Below are positions 60,510-64,000 of a stretch of 64,000 nt of DNA, piece after piece. This stretch comes from Bog-532 sp963828445. Lineage in GTDB: Bacteria > Actinomycetota > Actinomycetes > Streptosporangiales > Streptosporangiaceae. The stretch's first letter is position 1. Each line of letters begins with the position of its first letter. The notes beneath the pieces are model-generated. The model searched no databases, was not told the DNA's origin, and was given only the letters and a program-made list of their open reading frames with translations. A program made the translations under genes and the position numbers. The stretch spans positions 434,001 to 498,000 of the forward strand of contig CAWHFP010000003.1 of NCBI GenBank assembly GCA_963828445.1. Reading direction: 5' to 3'.

Positions 60510-61407
60510 GGCCCGCGGCCAGGGCACCGGCGACGGTCTCCACGTAGCGGGCCAAGGACGTGCCCGAGGGCTCGTAGGACGGGTTGACCTCGGTGAAGAC
60601 GGCGGCGCGCAGGTCGGGCTGGGCGTAGAAGCCGGGCAGCAGGCCGGCCGCCGTGGACAGGGGCAGGCCCAGGTTGTAGTGCGGGAAGTTGGCCAGCGGC
60701 AGGTCGCGGGAGTCGATCGTGTCGACGTCGAAGTGGACGACGGCGCCGTCGGCGGCCGCGGCCAGGGCGGCCAGGGCCCGGACCGCGCAACCGGCCGGGT
60801 CAGCGCGGACCTCGGGGCCGGAGAAGCGGACCAGGCCCGGCAGTTCCCGGGCCCAGTCGGACCGGTTGGAGTCGGGGTCGGTCTCGTCGTAGCCGAACTG
60901 GACCAGGCGCTCCTGGGTGAGCATGGGGAACACCGGGCCGATGCGGGCCAGATCGTTGTCGGCCAGGCCGAGCAGGTGCGCGGCCCCCATGGCGTCGAGC
61001 ACGCCACTGGAACTGGTCTCCGGGGTGGCCAGGTCGGCGTCGCCGTCCAGGTAGAGCAGGCCGCTGCCGGGATGGTGCCGCAGCACGCCGGCCAGCACGC
61101 CCAGGCTGATCGTGCAGTCACCGCCGAGCACCACCGGCAGGCGGCCCGCGGCCAGCACGCCGTCCACCGCGTCGGCGACCGCGCGGGCCACCAGCACCAC
61201 CTGGCCCAGGCTGCGGGCGGTGGCCGTCACCGAGTCCGGGGTGAAGGTCGCGGTGACCACGTCACCCAGGTCGGTCACGTCCAGCCCGGCCCGGACCAGC
61301 CGGGTGACGAACCCGGCCGCACGCAGGGCCGCCGGGGCGTGTTCCTGCCCGGCGTGGTGCGAGCCGGCGCTGGTCGCCGCGCCGATCACGGTCACCGCTG
61401 CGGTCAT
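60493..61407 (-). CDS. Arginase-family protein with altered metal-site residues
   Basis: About 304 residues from ATG 61405-61407, preceded by GGAGGTG. The arginase/agmatinase fold is recognisable from LPVVLGGDCTISLGVLAGVL, SGLLYLDGDADLATPETSSS and AVVHFDVDTIDSRDLPLANF. In canonical members these are GGDHS, DAHxD and SxDxDxxDP. Here His is replaced by Cys in the first motif and by Asp in the second, so the manganese site differs. It may hydrolyse another guanidino or amidino compound, or bind another metal. It converges on and slightly overlaps the end of the PAP2-family gene. Confidence 0.88.
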   Translation of the reverse strand: MTAAVTVIGAATSAGSHHAGQEHAPAALRAAGFVTRLVRAGLDVTDLGDVVTATFTPDSVTATARSLGQVVLVARAVADAVDGVLAAGRLPVVLGGDCTISLGVLAGVLRHHPGSGLLYLDGDADLATPETSSSGVLDAMGAAHLLGLADNDLARIGPVFPMLTQERLVQFGYDETDPDSNRSDWARELPGLVRFSGPEVRADPAGCAVRALAALAAAADGAVVHFDVDTIDSRDLPLANFPHYNLGLPLSTAAGLLPGFYAQPDLRAAVFTEVNPSYEPSGTSLARYVETVAGALAAGLTQTS

Positions 61408-61499
61408 GGGCACCTCCGTCGCCAGGATCTTTCACCGCAAAACGATCATGGGGCGATCATAGGGCGCGGCTCCGGTCCGTGACCGACTAGGCTCAGCTC

Positions 61500-62561
61500 G
61501 TGCTGGACCGGGAACGGGTGCGGAAGGCCTTCACCAGGCCCGACGAATTCACGACGTCGCCGCTGTACCGGTCGCTCAGCCGGACGGTGGCGGCCAGCGA
61601 CGAACTGCTCGACCTGGCTGGCCAGGGCCGCCCCGGCCAGTACCCGACGTTCCTGTTCTTCGGCGCCGTGCACCGGCTGCTGCTCCGCGGGACCAAACAC
61701 CCGCTGGCCGACTACTACCCCTCGGTGGCCGGGGCCAGGGCGCTCCCGGCCGGGGAGGCGGGCCCGGCCCTGGAGGCGTTCGGCCACACCTACGCCGAGG
61801 AGCTGGCCGAGACCATCCGAACCCGGCTGGTGCAGACCAGCGTGGTGCAGCGGACGCTCGGGCTGCGGATCGGCCTGAGCGCGATCGCCGCGCTGGACCC
61901 GGCGACCGGGCCGCTGCACGTCATCGAGGTGGGAGCCAGCGCCGGCCTGAACCTGCGGTTCGACCGCTACGGCTACCGGCTCAACGGCCGGCAGTACGGC
62001 GACCCGGGCTCCCCGGTTCAGCTGCTGGCCGCGGTGTACGGCGACGCGCCCCTGCCCGATCTGGACCACCTGCCCGCGATCGGCCAGGTGCAGGGGATCG
62101 ACCTGAACCCGGTCGACGCGACCGACCCGGACGCGCGCGAGTGGCTGGAGGCGCTGGTCTGGCCGGAGAACCACGCCCAGCGGGAGCTGCTGGCGCGAGC
62201 GCTGGCCCTGGCCGTCGCCGACCCGCCGGTCATCCGGGCCGGCGACGCGGTCGACGTGCTGCCGCAGGTGGCCGCGGAACTGCCCGCGGGCCAGGCCCGG
62301 CTGGTGTTCCACACCGCGACCCGGCTGCACGTGGCGCCGGACCGCCGTCCCGCGTTCGACGCCGCCATCGAGGCGGCCGGTGCGACCGGGCCGCTGTGGT
62401 GGCTGTCGGCCGAGGACCGCCCGGACCCGGACCCCCGGCCCCACCCGGTCCGGGACGGTGCCGCCCTGCGGCTGCGCGACCCGGAAGGAACCACCCGGAC
62501 CCTGGCCGTGGTGGACGGTCACCTGCGCTGGATCGAGACCCTGGCGACGGCGGCTCGGTAG
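61500..62561 (+). CDS. DUF2332 family protein
   Basis: 353 residues from GTG 61500. The protein has FTTSPLYRSLSRTVAASDEL, QYPTFLFFGAVHRLLLRGTK, LHVIEVGASAGLNLRFDRYG and a C-terminal WWLSAEDRPDPDP block typical of DUF2332. The EVGASAGLNLR segment looks like a methyltransferase-type nucleotide loop, but no activity is established. It starts 93 nt from the divergent arginase-family gene and is followed closely by the VOC gene. Confidence 0.85.
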   Translation: MLDRERVRKAFTRPDEFTTSPLYRSLSRTVAASDELLDLAGQGRPGQYPTFLFFGAVHRLLLRGTKHPLADYYPSVAGARALPAGEAGPALEAFGHTYAEELAETIRTRLVQTSVVQRTLGLRIGLSAIAALDPATGPLHVIEVGASAGLNLRFDRYGYRLNGRQYGDPGSPVQLLAAVYGDAPLPDLDHLPAIGQVQGIDLNPVDATDPDAREWLEALVWPENHAQRELLARALALAVADPPVIRAGDAVDVLPQVAAELPAGQARLVFHTATRLHVAPDRRPAFDAAIEAAGATGPLWWLSAEDRPDPDPRPHPVRDGAALRLRDPEGTTRTLAVVDGHLRWIETLATAAR

Positions 62562-62580
62562 CCTGACCTCGGAGGAACCC

Positions 62581-63033
62581 ATGGCCAGCGAGATGACGAT
62601 CCGCTTCGAGCTGTTCGTCGCCGACCGGGACCGGTCGGTCGATTTCTACACCAGCGTGCTCGGCTTCGAGGTCCAGCGCCTGGACGAGTCGCACGCCCTG
62701 CTGACCTGCGGCCAGGTCACGCTGGGGCTGGGACGGCAGGCCGACCTGCCGGAGACCGGCGAGGGCCCGGGTTTCACCCAGCAGCGGCTGGACCGGGACC
62801 ACGGCGCCGGCGTGGAGATCGTGCTGGAGACCACGGACCTGGACACGCTGTACGAGCGGGTCCAGCGCAGCCGTTACCCGCTGGCCGCGCCCATGCAGGA
62901 CCGCCCGTGGGGCCTGCGCGACTTCCGCGTCGCCGACCCCGACGGCTACTACCTGCGCATCACCACTCCGATGACCCCGGGGGCCGGTGAGCCTCATGAG
63001 ACGCAAACGAGTGATGTGTTTGATGTGACCTGA
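62581..63033 (+). CDS. VOC-superfamily (glyoxalase/bleomycin-resistance-like) protein
   Basis: 150 residues with a good GGAGGAACCC ribosome site. The beta-alpha-beta-beta-beta repeats include FELFVADRDRSVDFYTSVLG, HALLTCGQVTLGLG and GLRDFRVADPDGYYLRITTP. VOC proteins include lyases, dioxygenases and antibiotic-binding proteins; this one resembles the small single-repeat resistance/glyoxalase group. The last residues overlap the opposing GNAT gene's 3' end. It is 19 nt after the DUF2332 gene, so probably co-transcribed. Confidence 0.88.
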   Translation: MASEMTIRFELFVADRDRSVDFYTSVLGFEVQRLDESHALLTCGQVTLGLGRQADLPETGEGPGFTQQRLDRDHGAGVEIVLETTDLDTLYERVQRSRYPLAAPMQDRPWGLRDFRVADPDGYYLRITTPMTPGAGEPHETQTSDVFDVT

Positions 63034-63550
63034 TGTGGCCTGAGTGGCGGCTAGAGGGGCTTGGGGGCTTGTGCTGGGGCTCAGCGGGGCGGGTCAGGGG
63101 CGCGGGGAGGTCTTTGCCGAGGTGGATGGCGCCCTTGGCGGCGGCGTAGATGCCGAAGGGCGGGATCGGGGTGTAGCCCGATGAGCGGTAGAGGGCGACG
63201 GCTTCGGGCTGGGCGGAGCCGCTTTCCAGGATGACCCGGCGGTGGCCCGCGGCGGCCGCGGTGCGCTCCAGTTCGGCCAGGAGCTGGCGGGCCAGGCCCC
63301 GGTGCCGGGCGGCCGGGGCCACGTACATGCGCTTGATCTCGGCGTCGGCGCCGTGGCTGCGCCAGCCGCCGGAGGCGACCGGTTCGCCCTGGTCGTAGCC
63401 GACCAGGAACAGGCCGGCGGGCGGGGTGAACTCGGCCGGGTCGACCGGGGTGCCGTCCTGGCCGCCGTAGCGGACCACGTACTCCTGCTGCACGGCGGCC
63501 ACGAGCCTGGACGCGTCGGGATCGGCGTAGCCGACCTGTTTGATCAGCAA
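62960..63550 (-). CDS. GNAT-family N-acetyltransferase
   Basis: 196 residues. The acetyl-CoA site is RMYVAPAARHRGLARQLLAE, followed by HRRVILESGSAQPEAVALYR and SSGYTPIPPFGIYA. The domain ends at about residue 145; the remaining tail (about 50 residues, His/Ser/Pro-rich) overlaps the VOC gene's 3' end antisense and may be an artefact of a lost stop. Substrate is unknown. If the NRPS-like locus makes a peptide aldehyde, an N-acetyltransferase nearby could be relevant, but this is speculation. Confidence 0.88.
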   Translation of the reverse strand: MLIKQVGYADPDASRLVAAVQQEYVVRYGGQDGTPVDPAEFTPPAGLFLVGYDQGEPVASGGWRSHGADAEIKRMYVAPAARHRGLARQLLAELERTAAAAGHRRVILESGSAQPEAVALYRSSGYTPIPPFGIYAAAKGAIHLGKDLPAPLTRPAEPQHKPPSPSSRHSGHIRSHQTHHSFASHEAHRPPGSSEW

Positions 63551-63770
63551 CGGGCAGTGGGCGGGCTTATTGGCCGGACTTCGCGTCCAGCGCTTCCGGG
63601 TGCAGACGGCGGTAATGATCGGTCAGGGCCGTGCTCGCCTCGCCGGGCCGGTGAGCCACGGTCTTCGAGCAAATTTGGCAGCGCGTGACCGGAAGTTGCG
63701 TAACGGTAACTGGGAAACGTGAAGAATTTGTGTTGCTCATTGTGCTTCACATTATGCCAGAGTTTCTTGG

Positions 63771-64000
63771 TCAACGCCGGAGCCGGGCCCGGATGAGTTT
63801 TGGAATTGCCGAACGGCCGGTAATTGGCTGGAATCGGTCCGCGGCCGCGCGCAAGGCCGCGTCCTCGTCGGGGGCCAGGTCCAGTTCGGCCGCGGCCACG
63901 TTGCTCTCCAGTTGCCCGATGCTGGACGCACCCGGGATCGCGGCCACCGCCGGATGCTGGATGACCCAGGCCAGCGCGACCTGGGCCGGGCTGGCGTCGT
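63771..64000 (-). CDS. Aldo/keto reductase, C-terminal fragment at window edge
   Basis: The last 76 codons read DASPAQVALAWVIQHPAVAA then IPGASSIGQLESNVAAAELD, ending at a TGA at 63771-63773. The LAWVIQHP and IPGASS...QLESN pattern is the NADPH-binding C-terminal part of aldo/keto reductases. The rest of the gene continues beyond 64000. The region 63551-63770 between this gene and the GNAT gene holds no supported gene. Confidence 0.85.
   Translation of the reverse strand, partial: DASPAQVALAWVIQHPAVAAIPGASSIGQLESNVAAAELDLAPDEDAALRAAADRFQPITGRSAIPKLIRARLRR

Overview
The window is a GC-rich (about 70% or more) actinomycete chromosome segment. Lsr2, an ANTAR regulator, a SigB/SigF-type sigma factor with a STAS antagonist, an HspR-like MerR protein, many GTG starts and 4-nt ATGA/GTGA gene overlaps all fit a Streptomyces/Streptosporangiales/Catenulisporales-type organism; the genus cannot be fixed from sequence alone. 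No tRNA, rRNA, CRISPR array or insertion sequence was recognised. About ten otherwise well-conserved genes are broken by single-base indels, often next to short homopolymers. This looks like residual sequencing error, so several entries are described both as they stand and as they would read when corrected.

Layout. (1) 1-8,411, minus strand: a tightly coupled operon for carbohydrate and sugar-acid oxidation (GH15 glucosidase, SDR, two small membrane proteins, gluconate-2-dehydrogenase-type small subunit, GMC flavoprotein, enolase-superfamily dehydratase, ThDP enzyme). (2) 8,504-12,430: stress and regulatory genes (MerR-DICT, STAS, sigma factor, GAF-ANTAR, HspR-like MerR). (3) 12,437-26,796: a surface-glycan block. 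A pyruvyl-transferase-like protein, an SDR and two GT2 enzymes lie on the minus strand. The plus strand carries an operon with GT2, a GmhB-like phosphatase, a UXS-like epimerase, a carbamoyltransferase, two GT9, two other glycosyltransferases, GmhA-like and HldE-like proteins. Together these provide the first steps of an ADP-heptose pathway in an organism that should lack LPS. (4) 26,861-29,136: a LysR regulator divergent from an MFS exporter, followed by a repeat-rich non-coding stretch. (5) 29,811-44,375: an envelope-polysaccharide block (DUF3068, EamA transporter joined to Trm112, condensation-type acyltransferase, very large AftD-like arabinofuranosyltransferase, methyltransferases, GT4, DUF4185 lipoprotein, FkbM). 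(6) 44,926-54,262: lsr2, an APC permease, an acyl-CoA ligase, glpD and a GGDEF-EAL protein. (7) 54,711-59,276: an NRPS-like locus with a converging MarR regulator. (8) 59,460-64,000: PAP2-family, arginase-family, DUF2332, VOC, GNAT and aldo/keto reductase genes.

The most unusual locus is 54,711 to about 58,790. After correcting two one-base indels it reads as one polypeptide: MbtH-like domain, adenylation domain, carrier protein, thioester reductase, and a leucyl/phenylalanyl-tRNA-protein transferase (Aat) domain. There is no condensation domain. The adenylation pocket carries acidic residues expected for a basic amino acid, and the natural acceptor of Aat is an N-terminal Lys or Arg. This suggests tRNA-dependent aminoacylation of a carrier-bound basic amino acid followed by reductive release as a peptide aldehyde or alcohol. 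From memory, a related unfused system (NRPS plus L/F-transferase) was reported in Streptomyces lividans 66. The all-in-one fusion is what appears new here.
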